Shown here one piece after another: positions 12,085 to 25,700 of a stretch of DNA of 64,000 nucleotides. The stretch is from Taenia hydatigena (Eukaryota > Platyhelminthes > Cestoda > Cyclophyllidea > Taeniidae). The stretch lies in contig JADWOT020000001.1 of the NCBI GenBank assembly GCA_036345935.2, forward strand, positions 4,070,715-4,134,714, read 5' to 3'. How positions within the stretch are numbered: the stretch's first letter is position 1; each line of letters begins with the position of its first letter. The notes under the pieces are model-generated. The model made no database searches. It was not told the origin of the DNA and worked only from the letters and a program-made list of their open reading frames with translations. Made by a program: the position numbers and the translations under genes.

Positions 12085-15000
12085 GAGCTTAAATGGACGG
12101 CTCACTGTGTGTAGCAGTCGTAATAGCAAACAGTGCGTCTTAGGTCGGGCTGTAAGTTTCACATTCGGCTGTATCGTTGCCTACACTAATGCGAACTAAT
12201 GACAGCCTATACTTTGCCGAATGATAAATTTCTCCACAATTCCGCTTCCTCTGTTTCCTTCCGGTCGAACGCCGTCCCACCATATTTGTAGCTACATATA
12301 GGCAGGTTTTGCTTGATACCAACAAAGCTTCTGGAAAAGTCGTAACCAAATTTCTCTGAGTCCATGTAGTATTTTTAACAGCTCACAGACCTCTCGTCTT
12401 TTCTGCACGTGGAATTCTTCCTTTTGGCAATCAAGTGTTAATGAAAGGACACTTAAAATCAGCACTTTCCCTCCTTTGCCAGTAGTTACAGCGCCACACA
12501 CAAAACGAGTCACATACCCGTAGCTGGTTTAGATTAAGACACGAGGAAATCCCTTATCTCTGTCTTAATTGTTTTCAGTCCTTTCTTCCTCTGCTCGTAT
12601 ATCAATTCTGTGATTATTTATTTATATCCGTCGGCTGCGTTACCTATCCTCAGTGAAAGTACAACTGAGTTTAAACTTCCTTATCCACTTGTTGGGTGTA
12701 ACAGCAAGAGTAAGACATCATCCTAAAACAAATCGCGCAAACCTACTGAAAATAATTGCTAACTTTGTTTTTTTGGCATTTCATCATTTCGGGTGGTGAT
12801 AACTCTCACACTGGGGCGGTGGTTCCATTAGAGGGCAGTGAGATCACTATGATTTGCCCATAACATATTTAAATGTTTTCCATTGACGTCCCGTCGATGT
12901 GACACTTTCCTTTCGCGACCTTAAATATTGTTTAAATTACTTGCTGTTTTCCCAAAACGTGTTTATACCGATTTGATTTTGTCGAGTAGAAACTGGTATG
13001 AAGTCAAGGCCATGGGATGAAGACACCAACTTTTGTGTAAACGATGGCTTCTAAGGGTGAAAGAGTGGCATAAAATGTCAGATGGAAGTCAAGCCTACCG
13101 GACTTTGTTCAATTTCAATGATTGAAAGTTTAAGCATTTACCGTCTTGAGAAGATATCAGAAGGTATTGGAAGGGCCAGGACCATAATACAGAAATGAAG
13201 GGCAAATAAATAGTCTTTAGGAATTCATTATTCATGGCACCCATGATGGTCTACTTATTTCCAAGGGTAAAGTATCCCGTTTCTTCTATTTTGTCTAAAA
13301 TATTTCATCTCTCAACAGCCTAGCTTGATGTGTCTTTGTGCGACATACTCCGCTGTTATGATACCGACGAGGTTTACTCCCTGGGCTCGCTCTGGTTGGG
13401 CTCTTCTTTGTTTATCTCACCACATTACTTTTCAACAACTCCTCCGACTCCATCTTGGCTAATTTTACGCGACACTGACAGAGTTATAACCTTGGTGAGT
13501 GGTTCTGTCAGGGAGAGTGATTCCAACACCTGACCATTCGAATTTTTCAGCAGACATGTGTATCTTGATCACAGCATATTCCCTTAAGCAGATCAATGCG
13601 TGCACCTTGTACCAGACATTTCATTTGTCTATTTAGTCATTTTCACATAACACAGGGGCAATCAAAGGGTTTTCTACTTCGATTTGCTTATTTATGAGAT
13701 GCTGTTGCGCAAATTCACAGCCATCGTAACAGAGGTAGAACGACGCAACAATTACCATCTACAAGCTCCTTAGTGAGCTCTACATCTAATCCTCCCGAAG
13801 GCTAATAATAATAATGCAAGAACTCTGCAATATAAGCTGCCACTTTATCATAATTAAGAAAAGTTGCTTTTAAGTCACTTGTAGGAATCTTTGATTGACC
13901 ATTTTGTCTGCTTCAGGTCATTCAGAACCCACTAAATTAAATATTGTCGATATCTATGCTACAGCATTTACTTAGGGCCTTATAGCAGTCACTAAATTGT
14001 AAATCAAAGTGTATTGCATGAGGCATTGTTAATGAAGACGCTTGCATTAGCTGAAGTCCAGTGACTATGGCATAGAAAATTTCCGTTTGCTGTGGATGTC
14101 TACAACATTATAAAGGCATTCGCACCCAATTCCTTTAAAAGGTTCTACTTTGGCGGCTACAAATGAGAACGTGCCAGAAACAATCCTCTGATAGATCACT
14201 CACTATAAACTCGAGATGAACCTGTCACTAGCAAATGTGTCGGCTGAAGCAACCGAGTGGCGAAGACGCGTTTTGGTCCGCCCTCAAGCACAATCTCATA
14301 CTACGATAAATGGGAGTCTGTATCTCCAAATAAATCTCACCACAAGGTGATATGGCAGTCGAGGCATTTAGAGATGCCAAATGAGGCTTCGGAAGGATGC
14401 GCTGGCAAACCAACCACACATGATTCATGCATGCTTCTTAAATGACCAGCCATCAAACCCACCTCGTGCTACTTGGGTATGTTCCGAGTCAAGTCACTGA
14501 CTAAACGACAAAGGTACGTAATTGGGAATATTGTAGAAGGAAGGAGAGTATCAGATTAGCATTTGCAAAAGCAACGTGAATTCTCGCAACATCGGTTCCT
14601 GGAATTCTACTTCTAGTAGTATCCAACCACTGTCAATACATTGTGAGGGCTCCTACAAACCCGGAGAATGCTTCTTTTCTAAATTTTAGGGCCAACCACC
14701 TTTGCTGTTGTGCGTCTAACATGATAGAACGAGACAATTTAGTTCCTTTCTCCTGAAAGCATTGGAAATTACCCCGCATAGGCTCTGACATCGCCCATTT
14801 GTCAGTCCGTCTTATCGTCCACAAACGCCGTGTCACATGCTCCACCCACCGGATGTCTGCATCGATGTCTCTACCTCATTGTCAGCTATTGCCTCTATGA
14901 TTGGAAACACAGCGCCAATTCACAAACACTACTTGCTTGTGTGTAAATTAAATGGAATAAGCCAGTCACATAAACACAAGGCGATAACTTGTATTGGGTA

Positions 15001-18000
15001 TTTAAGAAGATATTGAGCGTAACATCTGGAAGACCCACCGTACTCGGATTCTAGCAGACTTCGCATTATAGAATAGTCATTGAACTCCTTCAATCTACAG
15101 GCCTGAAGTTGAACGGAGTAGGAGCACAGCCAACCTTTCAGATTGTCGCATTGAGCCCGTGGTGGAGTGTGACGAAGATAGTTGAGCCATTGGACAGTTA
15201 AATGATAAGCAAATTCTACTGCCTGGTGCGGGTCATGCAACAAGTGTTTAATAACTCATCCTTTGAATGTGAGAACAGACTTGTTAAACCATTCTTTGAT
15301 TTTGGATGCTAAAATGCACCTTAAAACGGTCTGTGAGGTGCATTGATAATAGATGCAAACGGTATCCGTCCAAATGAACAACGCTACCAGCTTTGTTGTC
15401 CTAAAAGTAGAAATTCGACAACAAAAAGAGAGTATCTGCCGTAGACGACTAACAATCAGGAGGTTTGCATATGAGGGCTTATAGAAGCCAACCAGCTCTA
15501 ATAAGAGTTGCAAAGAGCCTACGTTGGGAAGATTAAAATAAAGGTTTACTTTCCACATTCTATGCAAGTGAGTTTAAATTGGACTGAGAACAAGACAACA
15601 TTAAAGTGCCAACAAATTGAAATGTGTTGCGTAAGACCGACGAATGTCCACAATGCAGTTGCGTAAATGAATCTGCTGAAAGCTTCATGATGCATTACGC
15701 TTATTTCCCCGTCTGAATAGCAAAATCTTGCATAATTTATCCGCCTGTCCACTAGATACTCATGCATTAGTCGACTACATCGTGACAAATAAAATGAAAA
15801 CGGGACAGTAGAGGCACACGAAGAAAGGGAGTGTCTACAGCGTGAAGCCTAATATTTTCCCTACGCAAAGAACGTTGAAGACCATCCCGTGCTCCATGAT
15901 CCGGTTACCATCCCATTTTTATGATGTAGGGATTATGCTAGCTGTGGACCTGGTGGCCTATGCCAAATAAATGAGGCTCGTTGTCTACTCACCCAACACT
16001 TCTATCAATATACTTTGCTCATTTGTTCTTCCATAAGGTATGGAGCATACGGATGCACAGAAAGACCGATAGATGGCGACTACTCATCAGGACAACACCG
16101 TGCAGCTGTATCAATGAAATCGGAATCGAAACTGTATTAGAAAATGCCAAAGAACCTTGTCTCAATTAGATTACATCATACGCATTCGCCAAATGAGAGG
16201 AGAAGCAAGGGAGCAAGCAAAGTCCGGTCCTAGATACCAGTTGAATTTTGTTGGACATGACGCAACGTGGTTTTCTAACCCTTTCTACATATTCCAATGG
16301 TGATTAATTTAATTGCACCCAAAAATCCACGAAATGCAACGACTTCAGTTACCTTCAAGATTTCCTTGTGTTGTCGTTCTGCTCCACTCTCAGTTCATCC
16401 TCCGCTGCCAGCAAATTTCGATTGTCTTTTGATGCTGCGAGTTGAGCTGTGCGTTTCTCAGGCAGTTAATTCAACTCTGCTAAAGTTATAGGATTCTTTG
16501 AGTTAGTCGACGAAGGGGAGCAATCCTAAGCTTATAAATTGTGGACTGAAGTTGTGATACTTGTAGGGTCTGGTTCATATGTTACACACGACCACAAAGT
16601 ACGGAGGTGGAGACTTCAGCACCTGTGTCCACTGTTGTGTGAGGAACGCGAGTAAGCACAAAGACAATATGAACGAGCGCAAGCAAGAGAGCGAGCGAGC
16701 GGAAAAGACGATAAATTACCTGAATTTACTGGGAGCGTTGCAAAGTATTGACAAGTCTCCATCTCATTTGCCATTCTCGCAAGCACCTTATCAACCATTT
16801 CTTACCCACGGTAGCTGCATCTCAGACACTCAAGTAGTCGCCCTATGGGCAAATTCAACCAACCACTAGAAATGCACTCGTAAAAGGCTCTTAAGAATTT
16901 AGCTCAAGCCGCAGCCCGAGCTTGGTTAGGACCAAGATTTGATTTCTGTGTTGCGCCAACAGTGATAGGAACCACCAGGAAGACTGGTGCTTGGATAAAA
17001 GTAAAGTAAAATAAGTTTACTTTAATGAGTGACATATAAAATATTGGTAGAGCACAACAGACCTTGGAAGCACTGGGCAAGTTCCCACTTATAACAGTTG
17101 CCAGTAGGATTTTCCTTAATAACCATCATAGCCGGCGCCTAGTGTTTGTACCAAAGGGACCGATGTGACTTCAGTGTCCGGATGGATTGAGAAGGTGCCT
17201 CTTTCAAGATTCATTTAGGCCTAAGTGTTACGAGGAAACTCCGTTCTGTAAATCTACCCTTCACCACTTCTTGACGCGTGGTCAATATGATTATCCATGT
17301 CCTTTCTCTTAAGCTAACTTCTGTTGACACCTGTGTTTCCATCTCTTTTTCTCATTTTGAATGTAATTTACCACTCTGTGGAACAGTGATAAGGGATTGG
17401 CAGTGGCTTAAGGAATGCCACAGATCCGACAGCACCGAAGTTCATGAGAAGTTCGCATGGCGGTCAAACGACTACCTAGGGAATGCTCAAAGCCATTTAT
17501 ATAGGAAAAAGTTATATCATGTTACGAATATTTTGGATCTCCCAGGCGTTTAGCGATGCCAGTCTCAGTATTAGGAGCCGCATGCGTAATTTGGCCATAT
17601 AGGTGAAAAATAAAGGCTTAGCGCTTCAAGCTAAAGGTACTGATTGACATTACCCACTTTTGAACCGCTTGATATTGACAGAAATTTCGTTGCTCGCACC
17701 AACAGCTATAGCTGAATATAAAAGATCTTGGGTTACACCGATTGAATTACTCCATTTTACAAATGGGCCGAATTTGCCACAATTGGTCCTCAATCACTCA
17801 CCAAGAAAGGATTCTCATTCATTTTAATTAAGGGAGTCTACTTCACGATTGTGGCTCAGACAGAACGTCTCCATGCACAGTATGTTCGAACAGTTGCTTC
17901 CGAATTCGGTCAATATAGAGTGTCCACATGAGGGCCCGATACTGCGAGCTTACGCTTGATGGATGCTTCAGTCGAGTTTTGGACTCACTATAGACTAACG

Positions 18001-20469
18001 ACCACATACGATGCAGGTGTTGCCGAGTATGCCATTTGTATTGGTGATTAATGACAATTGGGCACGTCTCAAAACAACAAGTCGCCTCCCTCAAATATCT
18101 AAAGCACCCCTTCACGTAGAAAATTGAATAGTAAATGCTCAGATTGAAATCATTTAATGCCATTAAAGAAATTTGATAGTGGGAAGTAATAAAGAGAAGG
18201 GGAGCGAGAGAGAAAAAACTACAAAGGTAGATACTGTCACCAAAAAGCCTTTACACAGCCTCGGTGAGTGCACTTAGAGATGTTTGAATGTAAGAAAAGG
18301 AGTCATGCCTAGACCATACAGCAAAGGGGAAAGAACCTTGAATAGTAGACAATGGCAGTTTTATTCAATTTTAAGAAAAGTTACTCATCAGAGCGAATAT
18401 CCATCTTGAGATTGAAGTCAAATGCCTACGTCAGAAGAGTAGAAGATGCAGTTTTGCTGCCGCTGATTATGATGATGCAAAGATCAAGAGCCATGGCAAG
18501 TAATCTTGGTGGACGTTGCATTTGAAATGAGTGGTTTCAAACATGGAAGTGCTTCCTGCCAAGAAGGTGGTCAGATGTGTGCACTCACAAGGAAACTTGT
18601 CCAAGTTGAGAGATGGCACGGCCTTCGATACATGAATGGTACAAAAATATGCACTGTTGTTCATTCCTTTATCTGACTCCGTATTTACTCCAAGCTTAAT
18701 TACCACTAACATCTATGAGAGGTGTTGCCTCGACACCACTGAACCGTGCAGCGTTCGGGGACATTGGTGGGCCTTGACTACCACCAGTTGCTGTCGCACC
18801 TGCCCTTGATAGCTTCAATTCAAGCACCGTTAGGCAGGATGGCAATAGGTAATTGCGATACCGCGTGCATGTGTATGGCTTAATGTGTGGCGAAGCACCA
18901 CGTTTCTCGCGGCCAAATACGCAGCAACCTATCCTAAAATACTCGTGTTTGCAATTGACCTCAGATACAGCTCATACTGTGATGGCTTGTGTAGAAGGTC
19001 AGTAGGAGGCTGTCCCAGTTGTTGCTGTTAAGGCTCCGAAGACGTGGGTGAGGACCAAAACCCCGGCCGTGGTTATGCGACAGCTCATAGTAATTCCTGT
19101 TGGCATCCGACTAGGCCACAGAATGCCTAACTTCGCACACCAGGTGGGCACATGGCCTACGGTGTGACGATGTTTGGCATATGATTGCTTATACCATAGT
19201 GACGGTGAGCATAATCACTCACATACTTTAACAGCTTCGGAAAGTTGTTGGACGCGAGGCACAGTAGGGTAATTCTGCATCTGAAGGCCTGTAGAGAAGT
19301 GATTACCAAGGTCACTATGTGGATTTCAGAACTTTAATAAAGCAGGAAAAATGCTTTATGGCAAAATGCTCGAGCACAATAAAGAGGCCTAGCTAAGAAA
19401 TAAGGGCCCTCAGTGCTTCCCCTTTGAAGGTATCACCCATTCTGGGTAGGGCGAATAGACGAAAATTATGGTCAGATAACCACGGTGTTGAGGGATAGCC
19501 TCAATTACGACCACTCAAGAACATGCGTTCAAATGCACAGCTAAATAAACATTAAACTTTGACAATGGAAATTGAATACTCCAACAAAATACCCATTCGC
19601 CTTTATAAAGTCATAAATTGAGCTCATACCTAGAGGATACATGAATTAGATAGCAAAACACCTCACAGAATGCCAAATCTCTACGCCGTTTCCGCTCCTC
19701 CGACCACGCTTGCCTTCCTAGCCTAGATGGAGCATAGAAACCATCTGCCATCAGGCACCAACAATCTTTACTTTTTCATGTAGATAAGACTGCATCTGGT
19801 TTACTTGATTGGGCTGCGCTTTAATTCCCCTTTGTGACCTGCGTCTTCAGATAGTTATTCACCACTCCTGTATTGCTCGAGACTGCATAGCACCCTCCCA
19901 TTCCGCGACCCATGCTGTTCACCCCTGCTTTTTGTGGCTCTGTGCTCCCTACCCGATGGTAGCTTTAAGTAGCAAACTAGAAGCACTTTTAATTTAATGT
20001 CACTGTGGCAATACGATTGAGGTATCACCTCGCATCGGTAAGTGGCCCCTTCCAACGCGTAGGGTTTTAAACATCTGTAGAAGAGCGCAATACTCCCCCG
20101 GCTCCTCTATACAGGGACTTCTTACCTACAGCTCTCCGCAGAAGGCCCCTATGCCTGTGGCATTAACGCTCAACTATCAGCCAAATGAATGCATCTCGAT
20201 GCCTGCTCATTCCCTGCTTCTATTGAAGTACTGCACTCAGTCATTTCCAAAACGTAGCTGAGCACGCTCACACGGAAGCGATTTCTCCGCGGCACAAAGA
20301 CTGAAAGGTCGGAACCCCATGGACCGGGGGATGCAACTGCACCCAGAAAGCCAAAACTGAAAGCACAAATGCAAATGGTGAACCACTGCGTCACCTAGCC
20401 TCAGTTGAGGTGCATTAACACTCCCCATAAAGGACCGTAATGCTCGATGCTCAGAGGCCATAGAGGCAC

Positions 20470-21148
20470 ATGACCTCAGCGAAAAGCAGTTTGCTTGAGA
20501 GGATACAACCCGAACCCATTCAAACTACACATGACAATGGCAATGGACTTAATCACAGTCGAGGTCGACTGAGGCGCAGCAATCCCCACCGCACCTTCCA
20601 ACCTGCCGTCTTTCAATACACTCTCTGCACCTCCTCTCCTGTTCAATTCCTCCTCGCAGTCGCTCCTTCCCCCTTCCCCTCTATTCCCACTTTAGTCATG
20701 CTAACGCCTCAGGCCCTGCAGGACATGCCGAGAGCGACATTGAGCTAGCACCTCACCACGCGCTCCTCACTTCCTTTCAAATAAATAACTGATCTCCGGC
20801 TATTGCAAAGGTTGAACTACTACCACTCACCTGCCCGTTGGAAGAAACTGCTTCGCAGAGCAGACTCACGGAGTCAGCGAGCTAAGCCACCACCAAGACC
20901 TCCCACGACGGAACCCCAGTACCGTATTCTTACCTACGTCCCCATTTCTTCGTGCTCCTTTCAACGCAACCACAAGACCACGGAAGGCAAAAAACCTCCA
21001 GAAGCACAGCGACATGCCACGTCTCACCCTTCATACCTTGAAAGGACGGCGACCTAACCACCTCAGAGCACGTCCTGCCACCCATACCCCATCCCTGATC
21101 ACACTCAAGCATTCAGACCGATTAATCCTTCATCTGATGTCTGAAATT
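20470..21148. other. GC-rich core block of A1 (damaged copy)
   Basis: This is the innermost, GC-rich part of the arm. In A2, A3 and A4 the corresponding block keeps a 120-codon frame beginning MTSAKSSLLE and an overlapping frame of up to 97 codons rich in Pro and Arg, as well as an 82-codon frame on the opposite strand. In A1 the first frame is cut to 92 codons by sequence changes around 20,690-20,760. Open frames on both strands are expected in GC-rich DNA, so coding is uncertain. No domain is recognised. Confidence 0.4.
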
Positions 21149-21670
21149 AACTAACAATGAAACCAAGAATACTTCAATCTATCTCGCGGAAATGTAAGTA
21201 AGCAAGACCACTCAGCATCCTCAAAACGGAGGAGGCCACACCCACCCACTCCCCAGCCCCCAACCTCCGTAGGCCTACCTACCTACCTCATCGTCCATGT
21301 CGCCATATTTTATGCTTGTCGCCCCTGCAAACTGAAATGGACACCCATTTGTGAGAGAAGGAAGTCCCAACAATGGCAAAAAGACCCCAATCAAGAAGAA
21401 GAGAAGGAAGAGATAAATGGTGACAGCCTCGACAAGGCGACGCGGTAGAATGAGAAATTGGTGGAGACGGCTCAATGAAAGATAGAGATGCTTCATCGCT
21501 GGATTCGCCAAAGCCAGAAGAAACTCGCACGGGCACTGGGTTAAGAATCCTATGAACACAGCCCTGAATAAAGAACAGTTAGAATAAAGATGAGAAGTAT
21601 AACGCTGAAACCGACAAGACCCTAAATCACAGAAAAACGGAGAAGGCATAGTTAGGATTACCACTCACTC
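21149..21670 (-). other. Spacer of palindrome 1, with a duplicated exon-like stretch
   Basis: This spacer continues arm A1 without a break and is repeated in direct orientation at 50,149-50,660, next to A3. On the minus strand it contains a 129-codon frame (21,275-21,664) with a strongly hydrophobic segment, overlapped by an 82-codon frame. Two acceptor-like sites (a pyrimidine run ending TTTAG, and one ending TTCAG) and a donor-like GATGAG|GTAGGT near 21,285 also lie on the minus strand. In palindrome 2 this stretch is preceded by another exon-like segment; here it instead joins A2 directly at 21,671, so any gene is truncated. The ACCT-rich run near 21,270-21,290 is a simple repeat. Confidence 0.5.
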
Positions 21671-21956
21671 AATTTCAGACATCAGATGAAGGAGTAATCG
21701 GCCTGAATGCTTGATTGTGAGCAGGGATGGGATATGGGTGACAGGTGGGGCGTGGCATGTCGCTGTACTTCAGGGGGTTTGTTGCCTTCCGTGGTTTTGT
21801 GGCTGCGTTGAAAGGAGCGCGAAGAAATGGGGACGTGAGTGGGAATGCGGTGCTGAGGTTCCGTCGTGGGAGGCCTTGGTGGTGGCTTAGCTCGCCGACT
21901 CCATGAGTCTGCTCTGCGAAGCAGTTTCTTCTAACAAGCAGGTGAGTGGTAGTAGT

Positions 21957-22319
21957 TCAACCTTTGCAATAGGCGGCGACCAGTTGTTTATTCGAAAGGG
22001 AGTGAGGAGCGCGTGGGGATGCGAGGAGGTGGTCGAGCGCTAGCTTGGTGTCGATGTTCTCGGCATGTCCTGCGGGGCTCGAGTCGTTAGCATGACTAAA
22101 GTGGGAGCTGAGGGGGAGGAGGGGAGCGACTGCGAGGAGGAATTGAACAGGAGAGGAGGTGCAGAGAGTGTATTGAAAGACGGCAGGTTGGAAGGTGCGG
22201 TGGGGATTGCTGCGCCTCAGTCGACCTCGACTGTGATTAAGTCCATTGCCATTGTCATGTGTAGTTTGAATGGGTTCGGGTTGTATCCTCTCAAGCAAAC
22301 TGCTTTTCGCTGAGGTCAT
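21957..22319 (-). other. GC-rich core frame of A2
   Basis: A 120-codon frame starting MTSAKSSLLE and running toward the palindrome centre. It is nearly identical to the frames at 49,497-49,859 and 54,145-54,507; only the last residues differ here. The product would be rich in Ser, Pro and His, with no recognised domain. An 82-codon ATG-initiated frame lies on the opposite strand (22,065-22,313), so which strand codes, if either, cannot be decided from near-identical copies. Confidence 0.3.
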
Positions 22320-22734
22320 GTGCCTCTATGGCCTCTGAGCATCGAGCATTACGGTCCTTTATGGGGAGTGTTAATGCACCTCAACTGAGGCTAGGTGACG
22401 CAGTGGTTCACCATTTGCATTTGTGCTTTCAGTTTTGGCTTTCTGGGTGCAGTTGCATCCCCCGGTCCATGGGGTTCCGACCTTTCAGTCTTTGTGCCGC
22501 GGAGAAATCGCTTCCGTGTGAGCGTGCTGGGCTACGTTTTGGAAATGACTGACGCAGTACTTCAATAAAAGAGGGGAATGAGCGGGTGGCGAGATGCATT
22601 CATTTAGCTGATAGTTGAGCGTTAATGCCACAGGCATAGGGGCCTTCTGCGGAGAGCTGTAGGTAAGAAGTCCCTGTATAGAGGAGCCGGGGGAGTATTG
22701 CGCTCTTCTACAGATGTTTTAAGCCCTACGCTTT

Positions 22735-22750
22735 GTAAGTGGCCACTTAC
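22735..22750. repeat. Perfect 16-bp palindrome in A2
   Basis: GTAAGTGGCCACTTAC reads the same on both strands. It is also intact in A3 (49,065-49,080) and A4 (54,924-54,939), but mutated in A1 near 20,040. It could be a dimeric protein-binding site or chance; the sequence gives no direct function. Confidence 0.7.
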
Positions 22751-25700
22751 CGATACGAGGTGTTACCTCAATCGTATTGCCACAGTGACATTAAATTAAA
22801 AGTGCTTCTAGTTTGCTACTAAAAGCCACCATCGGGTAGGGACCACAGAGCCACAAAATGTAGGGGGTGGGGTCGCAATCCGCTCTTCTAGATGAACAGC
22901 ATGGGTCGCGGTATGGGAGGGTGCTATGTAGTCTGGAGCAATACAGGAGTGGTGGATACCTATCTAGAGACGCAGGTCACGAAGGGAATTAAAGCGCAGC
23001 TCAATCAAGTAAACCAGATGCAGTCTTATCTACATGAAAAAGTAAAGATTGTTGGTGCCTGTTGGCAGATGGTTTCTATGCTCCATCTAGGCTAAGAAGG
23101 CAAGCGTGGTCGGAGGAGTGGAAACCGGGTAGAGATTTGGCATTATGTGAGGTGTTTTGCTATCTAATTCATGTATCCTCTGGGTAGGAGCTCAATTGAT
23201 GACTTTATAAAGGCGAATGGGTATTTTGTTGGAGTATTCAATTTCCATTGTCAAAGTTTAATGTTTATTTAGCTGTGCATTTGAACGCATGTTCTTGAGT
23301 GGTCGTAATTGAGGCTATCCCTCAACACCGTGGTTATCTGACCATAATTTTCGTCTATTTACCCTACCCAGAATGGGTGATACCTTCAAAGGGGAAGCAC
23401 TGAGGGCCCTTATCCTTAGATAGACCTCTTTATTAAGCTTGGGCATTTTGTCATAAAGTATTTTTCCTGCTTTATTAAAGTTCTGCAATCCACATAGTGG
23501 CCTTGGTCATCACTTCTCTACTGGCCTTCAGACGCAAAATTTCCCTACTGTGCCTCGCGTCCAACAACTTTCCGAAGCTGTTAAAGTATGTGAGTGATTA
23601 TGCTCACCGTCACTATGGTATAAGCAATCATATGCCAAACATCGTCACACCGTAGGCCATGTGCCCACCTGGTGTGCGAAGTTAGGCATACTGTGGCCTA
23701 GTCGGATGCCAACAGGAATTACTACCTAAGCTATGAGCTGTCGCATAACCACGGCCGGGGTTTTGGTCCTCACCCACGTCTTCGGGGCCTTAACAGCAGC
23801 AACTGGGACAGCCTCCTACTGACCTTCTACACAAGCCATCACAGTATGAGCTGTATCTGAGGTCAATTGCAAACACGAGTATTTTAGGATAGGTTGCTGC
23901 GTATTTGGTCGCGAGAAACGTGGTGCATCGCCACACATTAAGCCATACACATGCACGTGGTATCGCTATCCTGCCTAACGCTGCTTGAATTGAAGCTATC
24001 GACGACAGGTGCGACAGCAACTAGTGGTAGTCAAGGCCCACCAATGTCCCCGAACGCTGCGCGGTTCAGTGGTGTCGAGGCAACACCTCTCATAGATATG
24101 ATATGGTTCTTGATCTTTGCATCATCATAATCAGCGGCAGCAAAACTGCATCTTCTACTCTTCTGACGTAGGCATTTGACTTCAATCTCAAGATGGATAT
24201 TCGCTCTGATGAGTAACTTTTCTTAGGATTGAGTAAAACTGACATTGTCTACTATTCAAGGTTCTTTCCCCTTTGCTGTGTGGTCTAGGCATGACTCCTT
24301 TTCTTACATTCAAACATCTCTAAGTGCACTCACCAAGGCTGTGTAGAGGCTTATTTGGTGCCAGTATCTACCTTTGTAGTTATTTCTCTCTCGCTCCCCT
24401 TCTCTTTATTACTTCCCACTATCAAATTTCCTTAATGGCATTAACTGATTTCAATTTGAGCATTTACTGTTCAATTTTCTACGTGAAGGGGTGCTTTAGA
24501 GACTTGAGGGAGGCGACTTGTTGTTTTGAGACGTGCCTCAATTGTCATTAATCACCAATACAAATGGCATACTCGGCAACACCTGCATTGTATGTGGTCG
24601 TTAGTCTATTGTGAGTCCAAAACTCGACCGATGCATCCATCAAACGTAAGCTCGCAGTTACAGGCCCTCATGCGGGCACTCTCTATTGACCGACTACGGA
24701 AGCAACTGTTCGAACATACTGTGCATGGACACGTTCTGTCTGAGCCACAATCGTGAAGTAGATTTCCTTAATCAGAATAAATGAAAAATCCTCCCTTGGT
24801 GAGTGATTGAGTGCCAACTGTAGCAAATTCGGCCCATTTGTAAAAATCCTTCAGGGGTGGAATGGAGTAATTCAATCGGTGTAACCCAAGATCTTTTATA
24901 TTCAGCTATAGCTGTTGGTGCGAGCAACGAAATTTCTGTCAATATCAAGCGGTTCAAAAGTGGGTAATGTCAATCAGTACCTTTAGCTTGAAGCGCTAAG
25001 CCTTTATTTTTCACCTATATGGACAAATTACGCATGCGGCTCCTAATACTGAGACTGGCATCGCTAGACGCCTGGAAATCCAAAATATTCTTAACATGAT
25101 ATAACTTTATCCTTTATAAATGGTTTTGAGCATTCTCGCAGTAGCTGTTTGACCGCCATGTAATCTTCTCATGAACTTCGGTGCTGTCGGATCTGTGGTA
25201 TTCCTTAAGCCACTCCAAATTCCTTATCACTGTTCCACAGAGTGGTAAATTACATTCAAAATGAGAAAAAGAGATGGAAATACAGGTGTCATCAGAAGTT
25301 AACTTAAGAGAAAGGACATGGACAATCATACTGACCACGCGTCAAGAAGTGGTGAGGGGTAGATTTTCAGAACGGAGTTTCCTCGTAACACTTAGGCCTA
25401 AATGGATCTTGAAAGAGGCATCTTCTCAATCTATCCAGGCACTGAAGTCACATCGGTCCCTTTGGTACAAATACGAAGCGCCGGCTATGATGGTTATTAA
25501 GGAAAATCCTACTGGCAACTGTTATAAGTGGGAACTTGTCCAGTGCTTCCAAGGTCTGTTGTGCCCTACTAACATTGTTTGTGTCTCTCATTACAGGAAA
25601 CTTATCTTACTTTACTTTTATCCAAGCACTAGTCTTCCTGGTGGTTTCTATCACTGTTGGCGCAACACAGAAATCATATCCTAGTCCTAACCAAACTCGA

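Larger units (their letters stand above)
12069..21148 (+). repeat. A-family arm A1, left arm of palindrome 1
   Basis: This is the longest A arm (about 9.1 kb) and the reference for the family. Its reverse complement is A2 (21,671-30,187). Parts recur in direct orientation as A3 (43,371-50,233) and inverted as A4 (53,771-62,187). The outer end starts with a short hairpin at 12,069-12,084. A1 carries sequence missing from some other arms: roughly 300 bp near 13,900-14,200 (absent from A2, present in A4) and about 50 bp near 15,525-15,575 (absent from A3 and A4, present in A2). Close to its inner end the GC-rich core is damaged relative to the other three arms. Frames of 60-106 codons occur throughout, but the differences between arms mostly change amino acids, so I call no genes here. 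Confidence 0.9.

Noticed and set aside
17843..18163. 106-codon frame shared by A1, A3 and A4 (also 46,859-47,179 and 56,851-57,171)
   Set aside because: Between A1 and A3 I count about ten substitutions, of which about eight change the amino acid, and A2 is frameshifted. This looks neutral, so it is treated as repeat sequence.
22395..22490. Possible tRNA-derived SINE promoter: TGACGCAGTGGTTCA (box A-like) and GGGGTTCCGACC (box B-like), repeated in the other A arms
   Set aside because: The gap of about 65 nt is longer than usual, the box B match needs an insertion, and no tRNA-like fold or A-rich tail follows.
25274..25684. 136-codon frame in A2, also in A3 (45,930-46,340)
   Set aside because: It is shortened by a deletion in A4 and disrupted in A1. 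There is no recognised domain, and A2 and A3 are too alike to test selection.
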